7,611 nucleotides of DNA from Candidatus Sodaliphilus fimicaballi (GCA_018065165.1 JAGHTV010000335.1:1-7611), one strand, 5' to 3'. Shown: positions 1 through 6,237, counted from the first letter of the stretch. The notes: a model not told the origin generated them from the letters alone. Made by a program: numbers and translations.

Positions 1-45
1 CTATTTAACCGTAACTCAAAATAAACAAATTAGATAATATAACAA

Positions 46-1548
46 ATGATTTATCCTATCATGTCGGCTGCTGAGGCTGCCGAATTTGTAAAAAATGGTG
101 ACAATGTAGGTGTTTCTGGTTTTACTATTCCCGGTAACCCCAAGGTTGTTCCTACAGCTGTTGCTGCACGCGCTCGTGCTGAGCATGAGGCTGGCCGTGA
201 GTTCAAGATCAATCTGTTTAGTGGTGCATCAACCAACGACTACACCGACGGTGAGTTGTCACGCGCTCATGCACTCAACTTCCGTGCTCCCTATCAATCA
301 CTTCCCGAGGTGCGCAACCGCATCAACGCTGGTGAGGTACACTACAGCGACCGCCACCTGAGCGAGATGGCTCAAGAGGTGCGCTACGGTATGTATGGCA
401 AGATGGACGTTGCTATCATCGAGGCTCAAAGCATCAGCGACGATGGCGAGATCGTTCTGGGTACTGCAGTAGGTAACAGCCCCACATGGCTGCAACTGGC
501 CGACAAGGTTATCGTTGAGATCAACGACCAGATTCCCGAGTCAATCTACGGTCTGCACGACATCTACGTGCCCCTGGATCCTCCCTGCCGTCGCGAGATT
601 CCCATCTACAAGCCCAGCGACCGCGCTGGTAAGCCCACAGCACACGTTGACCCCAAGAAGGTCGTTGCTGTAGTTAAGACAAGCATGCCCCTGGGTATGC
701 CTGGCGGTTTCACTCCCCTCGACGACACAACTCGTAAGATTGGTGAGAACGTATGTGCATTCCTCGCTAACGAGATCAAGGTGGGCCGCATGCCCAAGGA
801 GTTCCTCCCCATCCAGAGTGGTGTAGGTAACATCGCCAACGCTGTGCTCGAAGGCCTTGAGGCAAGCACCGAGATTCCCGCATTCCAGGTTTACACCGAG
901 GTTATGCAAGACACCTTCGTTAAGCTGCTCAAGAGTGGCCGTTGCCAGTTCGTCAGCACATGTTCACTCACGCTGTCACGCGACTGCATGATGGACTTCT
1001 TCGACAACATCAAGGACCTGCACGACAAGGTGCTCATGCGTCCTGCCGAGATAAGCAACCATCCCGAGATTATCCGTCGCCTTGGCGTTGTTTCAATGAA
1101 CACCGCTATCGAGGTCGACATCTTCGGTAACATCAACTCTTCACACGTGAGCGGTACTCGCTTGATGAACGGTATTGGTGGTTCAGGCGACTTCACCCGC
1201 AACGCTTACACTTCAATCTTCCTGTGCCCCTCAATCAAGAAGGACGACTGCATCAGCACCGTGGTTCCCATGTGTACTCACATCGACCACACTCTGCACT
1301 CAGTTGACATCATCGTTACCGACCAGGGCGTAGCTGACCTGCGTGGTAAGGATCCCATCCAGTGCGCACACGAGATTATCGAGAAGGTGGCTCACCCCAC
1401 TTATCGTCCCTTGCTGCGTGAGTACCTCAAGCTCTCTAAGGGCGGCCACGTGCTCATGAACCCCAACCTGGCACTGTCATTCCACAGTGCACTCGCCGCT
1501 ACTGGCGAGATGCGCAAGACCGACTACTCACACTACCAAGTTGACTAA
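46..1548 (+). CDS. Acetyl-CoA hydrolase/succinate (propionate) CoA-transferase family enzyme
   Basis: This 500-aa cytoplasmic class I CoA-transferase moves CoA between short-chain acids. In fermenting Bacteroidales the likely pairs are succinate/acetate or succinate/propionate, but the sequence does not decide which. The protein is complete and close to the usual family length. Visible hallmarks are the N-terminal SAAEAAEFVKNGDNVGVSGF stretch (7-26), the QSGVGNIANAVL segment (257-268), TEVMQD (284-289) whose Glu285 matches the catalytic glutamate that forms the glutamyl-CoA thioester, and the glycine loop NGIGGSGDF (375-383). The ATG at 46 is preferred over the in-frame ATG at 61 because relatives carry a few residues before the SAAEAA block; the leader is A-rich with no Shine-Dalgarno. 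Codons such as GGT, CGT, GCT and AAG are frequent, suggesting high expression. A terminator follows 29 nt downstream, so it is at least the last gene of its transcript. Family assignment is firm; substrate is inferred. Confidence 0.93.
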   Translation: MIYPIMSAAEAAEFVKNGDNVGVSGFTIPGNPKVVPTAVAARARAEHEAGREFKINLFSGASTNDYTDGELSRAHALNFRAPYQSLPEVRNRINAGEVHYSDRHLSEMAQEVRYGMYGKMDVAIIEAQSISDDGEIVLGTAVGNSPTWLQLADKVIVEINDQIPESIYGLHDIYVPLDPPCRREIPIYKPSDRAGKPTAHVDPKKVVAVVKTSMPLGMPGGFTPLDDTTRKIGENVCAFLANEIKVGRMPKEFLPIQSGVGNIANAVLEGLEASTEIPAFQVYTEVMQDTFVKLLKSGRCQFVSTCSLTLSRDCMMDFFDNIKDLHDKVLMRPAEISNHPEIIRRLGVVSMNTAIEVDIFGNINSSHVSGTRLMNGIGGSGDFTRNAYTSIFLCPSIKKDDCISTVVPMCTHIDHTLHSVDIIVTDQGVADLRGKDPIQCAHEIIEKVAHPTYRPLLREYLKLSKGGHVLMNPNLALSFHSALAATGEMRKTDYSHYQVD

Positions 1549-1577
1549 TCGATAGCACATTAACGCTACAATACACC

Positions 1578-1608
1578 AAGAGCCCCGCCACACGGCGAGG
1601 CTCTTTTT
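1578..1608 (+). terminator. Intrinsic terminator of the CoA-transferase gene
   Basis: A 12-bp stem (AAGAGCCCCGCC at 1578-1589 against GGCGAGGCTCTT at 1594-1605) with one internal mismatch and an ACAC loop is followed by a run of T (1604-1608). It starts 29 nt after the stop codon. This is a textbook Rho-independent terminator on the + strand. Confidence 0.9.
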
Positions 1609-1795
1609 CATTCTCCCTACACCCTAACTCCTCTCGGTTTTTACATTTTTGCACCGTTTATTCCTCTCGGTTTTTACATTTTTAATCAATAACCCCTAAC
1701 GTGCGCTGATAAAACTGATAGGTGTTTCTTTCCATTGTTTCAATTAGCGTTAGCTTAACTAAAGGAGAAACTTTTCGGTTTTCGCACCTCGTTTT
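1609..1795. other. AT-rich non-coding spacer, terminator to promoter
   Basis: No credible reading frame on either strand. The stretch holds a 22-nt direct repeat (annotated separately), then low-complexity sequence and a T/TTCG-rich tract: TTTTCG at 1772-1777, 1779-1784 and 1794-1799, plus CTTTCG at 1801-1806. An AAAGGAGAAA string near 1761-1770 looks like a ribosome-binding site but no start codon follows it at a suitable distance, so I do not call a small gene. Confidence 0.5.
1629..1683. repeat. 22-nt perfect direct repeat, two copies
   Basis: Two identical 22-nt copies (TCCTCTCGG...ACATTTTT) lie at 1629-1650 and 1662-1683, a period of 33 nt, separated by 11 nt. They sit after the terminator and about 170-220 nt upstream of the nuclease start. 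The role is unknown: regulator sites or a local duplication are both possible. Confidence 0.7.
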
Positions 1796-1826
1796 TTCGT
1801 CTTTCGTCAAAAAAATCGTACCTTTG
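1796..1826 (+). promoter_or_regulatory. Bacteroidota-type promoter of the nuclease operon
   Basis: TACCTTTG at 1819-1826 is a perfect match to the TAnnTTTG -7 box of the Bacteroidota housekeeping sigma factor. A weak -33 candidate (TTCG at 1796-1799, consensus TTTG) lies 19 nt upstream. Transcription would start around 1832, leaving a leader of roughly 20 nt before the ATG at 1852. The -7 box is clear; the -33 box is tentative. Confidence 0.7.
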
Positions 1827-1851
1827 CAATAGAAAATCAATTACATTTATT

Positions 1852-2670
1852 ATGAAAAAGATATTTTTACTGCTGTGTGTGTTAGTTTCGGTTCAAAGTC
1901 AGGCTTGGGATGTTGTGGGTCACCGCATCGTGGCCGATGTTGCCTATCACAACCTCACTCCCGCCGCTAAGGCTGCTGTTGACAATGTGCTGGGTTACGA
2001 ACGCGCCATGGTCGCTACATCGTCGTGGGCCGACGAGATAAAGAGTGACGTTATCTATCCCGGACAGGACCGCTGGCACTTCCAGGACATTGACGCAGGC
2101 AAGACCGACAAGCAACTCGAGGAACTCTTCAACAACAAGACGCTCGAGGGCAAGCACCTGTTCTGGGCTAAGGACAGCCTCATCAACGTACTCAAGAACG
2201 ACCCCAACAATGCCGATGCTCTCAAGTTTATCGTTCACCTCACTGGCGACGAGTTTCAACCTATGCACATGGGGCATCACGACGATCTGGGCGGCAACCG
2301 CGCACGCCTGTACTGGTTTGGCCGCTCTACCAACCTGCACTCGCTGTGGGACGGCATGATGACCGACTATACCCACTACTCTAGCACCGAGTTCTGCGAC
2401 TACCTGCTCAAGCGCTTTGCTGCTCAACGCGACGAGGTCATGGGCTGGGACGAGCTCACCTGCATCAAGAATACCTACAAGGCTTCGACTGCAATCTATG
2501 ACGAGTATGCCCAACTGTGCAAGAAGGGCGAGGCCGACGAAAAAGGCTACATGCGCTTTGAACGCGGTTTTGAGTATAAGTTTGCCTACAAGTTCCGTGC
2601 TACGCTCGACATGCAGCTCTACACCGCTGGCATACATCTTGCTAAGATTCTTAACGAAATCTATAAATAA
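1852..2670 (+). CDS. Secreted S1/P1-type zinc-dependent nuclease
   Basis: A 272-aa nuclease of the S1/P1 (phospholipase C/P1 fold) family, which hydrolyses single-stranded DNA and RNA and often 3'-nucleotides outside the cytoplasm. Residues 1-18 form a signal peptide (MKK, hydrophobic core, SQA) predicted to be cut before Trp19. That matters because in P1 nuclease the N-terminal Trp of the mature enzyme itself binds zinc. All nine ligands expected from P1 can be placed: Trp19, His24, Asp61, His76, His129, Asp133, His139, His163 and Asp167, including the signature HLTGDEFQPMH (129-139) and NLHSLWD (161-167). The protein is complete and full-length for bacterial members. The ATG at 1852 follows a promoter box by a short leader. 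The next gene begins 6 nt after the stop, so they are probably co-transcribed. The likely role is nucleic-acid scavenging in the periplasm or outside the cell; localisation beyond the inner membrane is inferred. Confidence 0.93.
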   Translation: MKKIFLLLCVLVSVQSQAWDVVGHRIVADVAYHNLTPAAKAAVDNVLGYERAMVATSSWADEIKSDVIYPGQDRWHFQDIDAGKTDKQLEELFNNKTLEGKHLFWAKDSLINVLKNDPNNADALKFIVHLTGDEFQPMHMGHHDDLGGNRARLYWFGRSTNLHSLWDGMMTDYTHYSSTEFCDYLLKRFAAQRDEVMGWDELTCIKNTYKASTAIYDEYAQLCKKGEADEKGYMRFERGFEYKFAYKFRATLDMQLYTAGIHLAKILNEIYK

Positions 2671-2676
2671 CACGAT

Positions 2677-3228
2677 ATGACCTACAAGTGTCCCAAATGT
2701 GGCAAGGCGCTCGACCTCACAAGTGAGGAGCTCATCGACCTGCAATACAAGACCGAGTGCCCACAGTGCAACAGCAAGCTCGAGATAGTGGGCGACTATG
2801 CCTACATACCCCTTGAAGACGGATCTCTGGACCTCACCGACGAGGTTCAGGAAGAACCTGTTGTCGAGCCTCAACCCAAACGGGACTCTCTGTATCAAAA
2901 GGCGGTTGACTACATCGTCACCTGCAACGCCATTACACCCACAATGCTCAGCGAGTACTTCTCCATCCCCATGGAGCGTGCCCAGGCTCTTATCGACCAG
3001 CTCGAGCAAGACGGCATTGTGGGACCGTACAATGGTGGCGCACCGCGCAAGATTCTGATACCACACAACACCAATCTGCCCTTTGGCCTGCAGGACCACT
3101 TCGACCCCGACGCACCCACCACTCCACCCGAGTTCAAGAAAACCAAGGTGTTCACCATCAATTGCAGTGGTTGCTTCATGTTCCTGCTCATCTTGCTCGC
3201 TACTATAGCTATACTCAAGATGCTCTAA
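2677..3228 (+). CDS. Zinc ribbon, FtsK gamma-like winged helix and C-terminal membrane anchor protein
   Basis: A 183-aa protein of unknown function with three parts. Residues 5-31 form a zinc ribbon (CPKC at 5-8, CPQC at 28-31). After an acidic, Pro/Glu-rich linker (45-69), residues 70-127 match the FtsK gamma domain: DSLYQKAVDYIV, then LSEYFSIPMERAQALIDQLE, then DGIVGPYNGGAPRKIL. In FtsK this winged helix reads the polar KOPS sequences that steer the translocase towards dif. No FtsK motor (Walker A/B) is present in the protein or nearby. Residues 164-183 are a hydrophobic segment ending the protein, preceded by EFKKTK, suggesting a tail-anchored inner-membrane protein with its domains in the cytoplasm. 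Relative to my recollection of the proteobacterial gamma recognition helix (QRRFRIGYNRAA), the first basic residues are replaced (SEYFSIPMERAQ), so KOPS-like specificity should not be assumed. It follows the nuclease by 6 nt. The domain calls are good; the biological role is open. Confidence 0.85.
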   Translation: MTYKCPKCGKALDLTSEELIDLQYKTECPQCNSKLEIVGDYAYIPLEDGSLDLTDEVQEEPVVEPQPKRDSLYQKAVDYIVTCNAITPTMLSEYFSIPMERAQALIDQLEQDGIVGPYNGGAPRKILIPHNTNLPFGLQDHFDPDAPTTPPEFKKTKVFTINCSGCFMFLLILLATIAILKML

Positions 3229-3260
3229 AACACCCCTTTTATAGTCATTTGTCGAAAAAA

Positions 3261-3277
3261 GGTGACAAAATGTCACC
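3261..3277. promoter_or_regulatory. Perfect 7-bp inverted repeat, candidate operator
   Basis: GGTGACA-AAA-TGTCACC is a perfect inverted repeat with a 3-nt centre. Its right end is 19 nt before the TAACTTTG box, so it covers the -33 region, centred about 41 nt upstream of the expected transcript start. That suits either a class II activator or a repressor. It could instead be read as a hairpin terminator for the upstream unit, but the T-run begins about 9 nt after the stem, which is poor for that role. Confidence 0.55.
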
Positions 3278-3296
3278 CTATCTCGTTTTTTATGCT

Positions 3297-3304
3297 TAAC
3301 TTTG
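3297..3304 (+). promoter_or_regulatory. -7 promoter box of the acyltransferase-secG unit
   Basis: TAACTTTG is a perfect TAnnTTTG box, placing the transcript start near 3310 and giving a leader of about 50 nt before the ATG at 3363. No good -33 TTTG lies at the usual distance; the inverted repeat at 3261-3277 occupies that position, consistent with regulator-dependent activity. Confidence 0.65.
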
Positions 3305-3362
3305 CATTCCCTATTTATATAATAGAGGATGTAGATTGCAACGCACATTTTTTTCGACACAT

Positions 3363-4217
3363 ATGACACAAGAAAACTACGAAATAAAGAAAACAGTTCT
3401 CGACTACGACGACATACGCAAGATGGTGCCATTCTTTGATGGCAAGCCCAAGTTGGTAAACGCCCTCTTGCGCCTGCTCGATGTAGACAAGGTAAACTGG
3501 ATTCACGAGCACAACTGTGCAACTCCTGGCGTACCTTTCACCACAGGTCTGCTCAACGACCTGGGCGCTACCATCGAGTTTAACGATAACAGCGTCATCG
3601 ACAACCTGCCCGAGGGCGGTTTCATCACGGTGAGCAATCACCCCTTTGGTGCCCTCGACGGCATTATGCTCATCAACATACTGGGCAAGCGCCGCCCCGA
3701 TGTAAAGGTGATGGTGAATATGATACTCAACTACATCAGCGCCATGCGCCCCAACTTCATCGCCGTCGACGCCCTGCAGAGCAACGACCCTGCCAAGCGT
3801 GCAGTGTCGATGCGTGGCGTAGCTAGTGCCATCAAGCATGTTAAGGATGGTCATCCACTGTTGTTCTTCCCCGCAGGAGCAGTATCAAAGTGGAACAACC
3901 ACCTCGAACTTGAGGACCGCGAGTGGCAACCCACGGTTATGCGCATTATCCAGAAGTGTAATGTTCCCGTCATCCCCATCTTCTTCCACGGCAGCAACAG
4001 CTGGTGGTTCAACTTGCTGGGACGCATCGACTGGCGCCTGCGCACACTGCGCCTGCCCGCTGAGGTTTTCCGTCGCAGCAACTACGATTTCAAGATTAGC
4101 ATAGGCAAGCCCATCATGCCCGAGGAGTATGCCCAATACACTACCCCTCAAGAGCTGGGTCAATTCCTTAAAGAACAAACTTATTCATTAAAGCAATGGC
4201 AATCCCAGAAGAAATAG
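3363..4217 (+). CDS. LPLAT-fold acyltransferase (lysophospholipid/amino-lipid O-acyltransferase-like)
   Basis: A 284-aa acyltransferase of the lysophospholipid acyltransferase superfamily, which transfers fatty acyl chains from ACP or CoA to a lipid hydroxyl at the inner membrane. Motif I is SNHPFGALDG (91-100), with His93 and Asp99; the spacing is H-x5-D, not the H-x4-D of ordinary PlsC. Motif III is FFPAGAVSK (168-176), and a late VPVIPIFFHG stretch (201-210) resembles motif IV. This HPFG-type motif is typical of a branch related to putative hemolysins and, in Bacteroides, to enzymes making glycine or ornithine lipids, so an O-acyltransferase for such lipids is one possibility. There is no evident transmembrane helix. 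I use the ATG at 3363; an upstream in-frame TTG at 3336 would add nine residues but is a poor start. Its end overlaps the next gene by 22 nt, implying coupled translation. The fold is confident; the substrate is not. Confidence 0.85.
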   Translation: MTQENYEIKKTVLDYDDIRKMVPFFDGKPKLVNALLRLLDVDKVNWIHEHNCATPGVPFTTGLLNDLGATIEFNDNSVIDNLPEGGFITVSNHPFGALDGIMLINILGKRRPDVKVMVNMILNYISAMRPNFIAVDALQSNDPAKRAVSMRGVASAIKHVKDGHPLLFFPAGAVSKWNNHLELEDREWQPTVMRIIQKCNVPVIPIFFHGSNSWWFNLLGRIDWRLRTLRLPAEVFRRSNYDFKISIGKPIMPEEYAQYTTPQELGQFLKEQTYSLKQWQSQKK

Positions 4218-5479
4218 CAAAAGTCAAGCGAGCATATCCGCTCGTGGGCGACTCACAGGCACTGGTCGACGCCATCGACCGTGCGCTACGCGTGGCACCA
4301 TTCAACCTGGCCGTGCTCATCACTGGTGAGAGCGGTGTGGGTAAAGAGGTGTTTCCTCGCATCATCCACGACCACAGTCCTCGCAAGCACAGCAAGTATC
4401 TGGCAATCAACTGTGGTGCGATTCCCTCGGGAACCATCACCAGCGAGTTGTTTGGTCATGTAAAGGGTGCATTTACCGACGCATCGAGCGATCGTGACGG
4501 TTACTTCCAGGAGGCCGATGGCGGTACCATCTTCCTCGATGAGGTTGCCGAGATGCCCGAGGAGACTCAGGCCATGCTGCTACGCGTGCTCGAGAACGGC
4601 GAGTTTGTCAAGGTGGGTTCGTCTAAGGTGCAAAAGACCAATGTGCGCATCGTTGCCGCTACCAACAAAGACCTGTTCTCGGCAGTAAAAGACGGCAAGT
4701 TCCGCGCCGACCTGTATTACCGTCTCTCGACAGTACAGATATCTATCCCTGCCCTGCGCGAGCGTGGCAACGACATACTGAAGCTGGCACGCTTCTTCTC
4801 GCACAACTTCGCCGACAACTATCGCACCCCCGATGTTGAGTTTACCGACGAGGCTAAGAAATTGCTTCTTGCTTATCCCTGGCCCGGCAATGTGCGCCAA
4901 CTCAAAAGCATCATTGAGCAGATATCGCTCTTTGAGGCTGGTAACCGCGTCGACGGCGAGGCACTCAAGAAGTTCTTGCCCCGCATCGAGGGCAACTTCC
5001 TGCCTGTAGTGAGCGAGAATAGCGAGTTCAACTACACACGCGACCGCGAAGTGATATTCCACATGATATTGCAACTGCAAAACGATGTGCAGATGCTGCA
5101 ACAACGCCTCAACGAGCAGGGCGACACCACCTATATCAATAGCAACGTGAACAACCTGCGTCGCGAGGCGTCGCCCGCGTTGATGACCACTGCAGGAGCC
5201 GACAACGCTCCCCAGTACATCGAGCATCAGGCAGTCGAGGTCGACGACGCCTGGACACCCGCGACATCGTCTCGCCCCCACACCACAATGGGCGACATCG
5301 CCGTTGATGTGGCCCAAGTGAAGACTCTCGACGAAACCGAGCGTGAGACCATTGCCGAGGCATTGACCCGTAACCACGGACGCCGCAAGCGCACTGCCGA
5401 GGAACTCAACATTTCAGAGCGCACTCTGTATCGCAAGATTAAGCAATATAACCTCGAGAAACTGGGTGTAAACAAGTGA
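4196..5479 (+). CDS. Sigma-54-dependent activator (AAA+ and Fis HTH, no receiver domain)
   Basis: A 427-aa bacterial enhancer-binding protein that uses ATP to remodel sigma-54 RNA polymerase. The AAA+ domain starts almost at the N terminus (about 15-263): Walker A GESGVGKE (44-51), Walker B TIFLDE (111-116), sensor I AATN (154-157), arginine-finger region FRADLYYRL (169-177) and sensor II WPGNVRQLK (229-237). The sigma-54-contacting loop reads GAFTDA (91-96) instead of canonical GAFTGA. A long linker (about 264-375) includes a probable coiled coil (283-307, ending in QLQNDVQMLQQRL) and a Ser/Thr/Ala/Pro-rich stretch. The C terminus (378-421) is a Fis-type helix-turn-helix ending in ISERTLYRKIKQY. 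There is no receiver, GAF or PAS domain, so it is not a response regulator by itself and may be controlled by level or by a partner. It overlaps the acyltransferase by 22 nt and abuts the TPR-like gene. No sigma-54 promoter (TGGCAC-N5-TTGC) was seen in this window. Confidence 0.93.
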   Translation: MAIPEEIAKVKRAYPLVGDSQALVDAIDRALRVAPFNLAVLITGESGVGKEVFPRIIHDHSPRKHSKYLAINCGAIPSGTITSELFGHVKGAFTDASSDRDGYFQEADGGTIFLDEVAEMPEETQAMLLRVLENGEFVKVGSSKVQKTNVRIVAATNKDLFSAVKDGKFRADLYYRLSTVQISIPALRERGNDILKLARFFSHNFADNYRTPDVEFTDEAKKLLLAYPWPGNVRQLKSIIEQISLFEAGNRVDGEALKKFLPRIEGNFLPVVSENSEFNYTRDREVIFHMILQLQNDVQMLQQRLNEQGDTTYINSNVNNLRREASPALMTTAGADNAPQYIEHQAVEVDDAWTPATSSRPHTTMGDIAVDVAQVKTLDETERETIAEALTRNHGRRKRTAEELNISERTLYRKIKQYNLEKLGVNK

Positions 5480-5481
5480 AT

Positions 5482-6237
5482 ATGAGCATCGTCAACGACA
5501 TAACACGACTAGCCCAGGAAGGCGGCACAACAGCCGAGTGGGTTGAGCAGTACCTGGAGCAGTACCCCTACTTCACCACCCCATTGCTGCTGTACCTTAA
5601 GGAGCACGGCACCGCAGGCAACGACCAGCTGCTGTCACGCCTGGCCATTGCAAGCCCCGACCGCAAGGCACTGGCACTGCAACTGGGCGAGGATATGGAA
5701 CGCTTCAACTCGTTCTACCCTGCCGAACAGGCTCCCGTCACCCCCGACACCGACGACGCCATCGACCGCTTCCTCAACAGCTTTGGCAGCAACAACCCCA
5801 AGGAGGTTGAAGCCATAAACAACGCTATCTTCAACCCCACACCCGACTATGCCGACATCCTCGCTGCCGAGGAACGCAACTCGGGCGGAGTAGCGCCACA
5901 GCCACAATCGTCGCAAGACGAACTCATCAACAACTTTATCGCTGAGAACCTGCAACGCGAGCAAGCCGTGGCACAAGCACCATCGCAACCTCATATCGAC
6001 GAACAGGAAAAAGCCGAGATTGCCAACGACAGCATCGACAAACCCGAGTTTGTTGACGACTCGATGCTGCAAGAATCGCTGGCAAAATCCTACATTGCCA
6101 AGCGTAAATATGCTCAAGCACTCGAAATACTTGAGAACATAAATTTGCGTTTTCCAGAAAAAAGTATTTACTTTGCAGACCAAATTCGATTTTTGCGTAA
6201 ATTGGTTTTAAACGAAACAATAATAAACAACAAATAA
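5482..6237 (+). CDS. Uncharacterised acidic protein with C-terminal TPR-like module
   Basis: A 251-aa protein of unknown function. There is no signal peptide or transmembrane segment, so it is probably cytoplasmic. The N-terminal third is helical. The middle is acidic, Pro/Gln/Ala-rich and probably disordered, and contains two similar short motifs, DAIDRFL (92-98) and ELINNFI (147-153). The C terminus (about 198-241; ESLAKSYIAKRKYAQALEIL, then FADQIRFLRKL) looks like one TPR hairpin and a capping helix. I recall this C-terminal pattern from Bacteroidota proteins encoded just before secG. Start choice: the ATG at 5482 lies 2 nt after the regulator's stop; an in-frame GTG at 5476 overlaps that stop (GTGA) and would add two residues. 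The last 70 nt or so are AT-rich compared with the rest. It is 9 nt from secG and clearly in the same unit. A link to secretion or envelope assembly is only inferred from position. Confidence 0.85.
   Translation: MSIVNDITRLAQEGGTTAEWVEQYLEQYPYFTTPLLLYLKEHGTAGNDQLLSRLAIASPDRKALALQLGEDMERFNSFYPAEQAPVTPDTDDAIDRFLNSFGSNNPKEVEAINNAIFNPTPDYADILAAEERNSGGVAPQPQSSQDELINNFIAENLQREQAVAQAPSQPHIDEQEKAEIANDSIDKPEFVDDSMLQESLAKSYIAKRKYAQALEILENINLRFPEKSIYFADQIRFLRKLVLNETIINNK

Noticed and set aside
95..106. GGTGACAATGT, similar to one arm of the palindrome at 3261-3277
   Set aside because: It is a half-site inside a conserved coding segment (NGDNVG) with no inverted partner, so coincidence is the best explanation.
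3235..3262. CCTTTT/AAAAGG inverted repeat as a terminator for the nuclease unit
   Set aside because: The stem is A/T-rich, the loop is 16 nt, no T-run follows, and the arm overlaps the stronger GGTGACA palindrome.
3336..3362. TTG start adding nine residues to the acyltransferase
   Set aside because: TTG is a poor start, the extra residues (QRTFFSTH) resemble nothing, and the ATG at 3363 gives a sensible leader after the -7 box.
1882..3522. A 546-codon open frame on the minus strand
   Set aside because: It lies antisense to the nuclease, the zinc ribbon-gamma protein and the start of the acyltransferase, all of which show clear family motifs. Its translation is Val/Leu/Gly-rich with no recognisable domain, and it runs through promoter and spacer sequence. 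It is a shadow caused by codon bias.
4580..5377. A 265-codon open frame on the minus strand
   Set aside because: It is fully antisense to the sigma-54 activator, whose catalytic motifs are intact; its own translation shows no domain.
6165..6195. Possible internal promoter before secG (TTACTTTG at about 6169-6176, GATTTTTG nearby)
   Set aside because: Neither matches the TAnnTTTG box fully and the sequence is the AT-rich end of a coding region; the 9-nt gap to secG favours readthrough.
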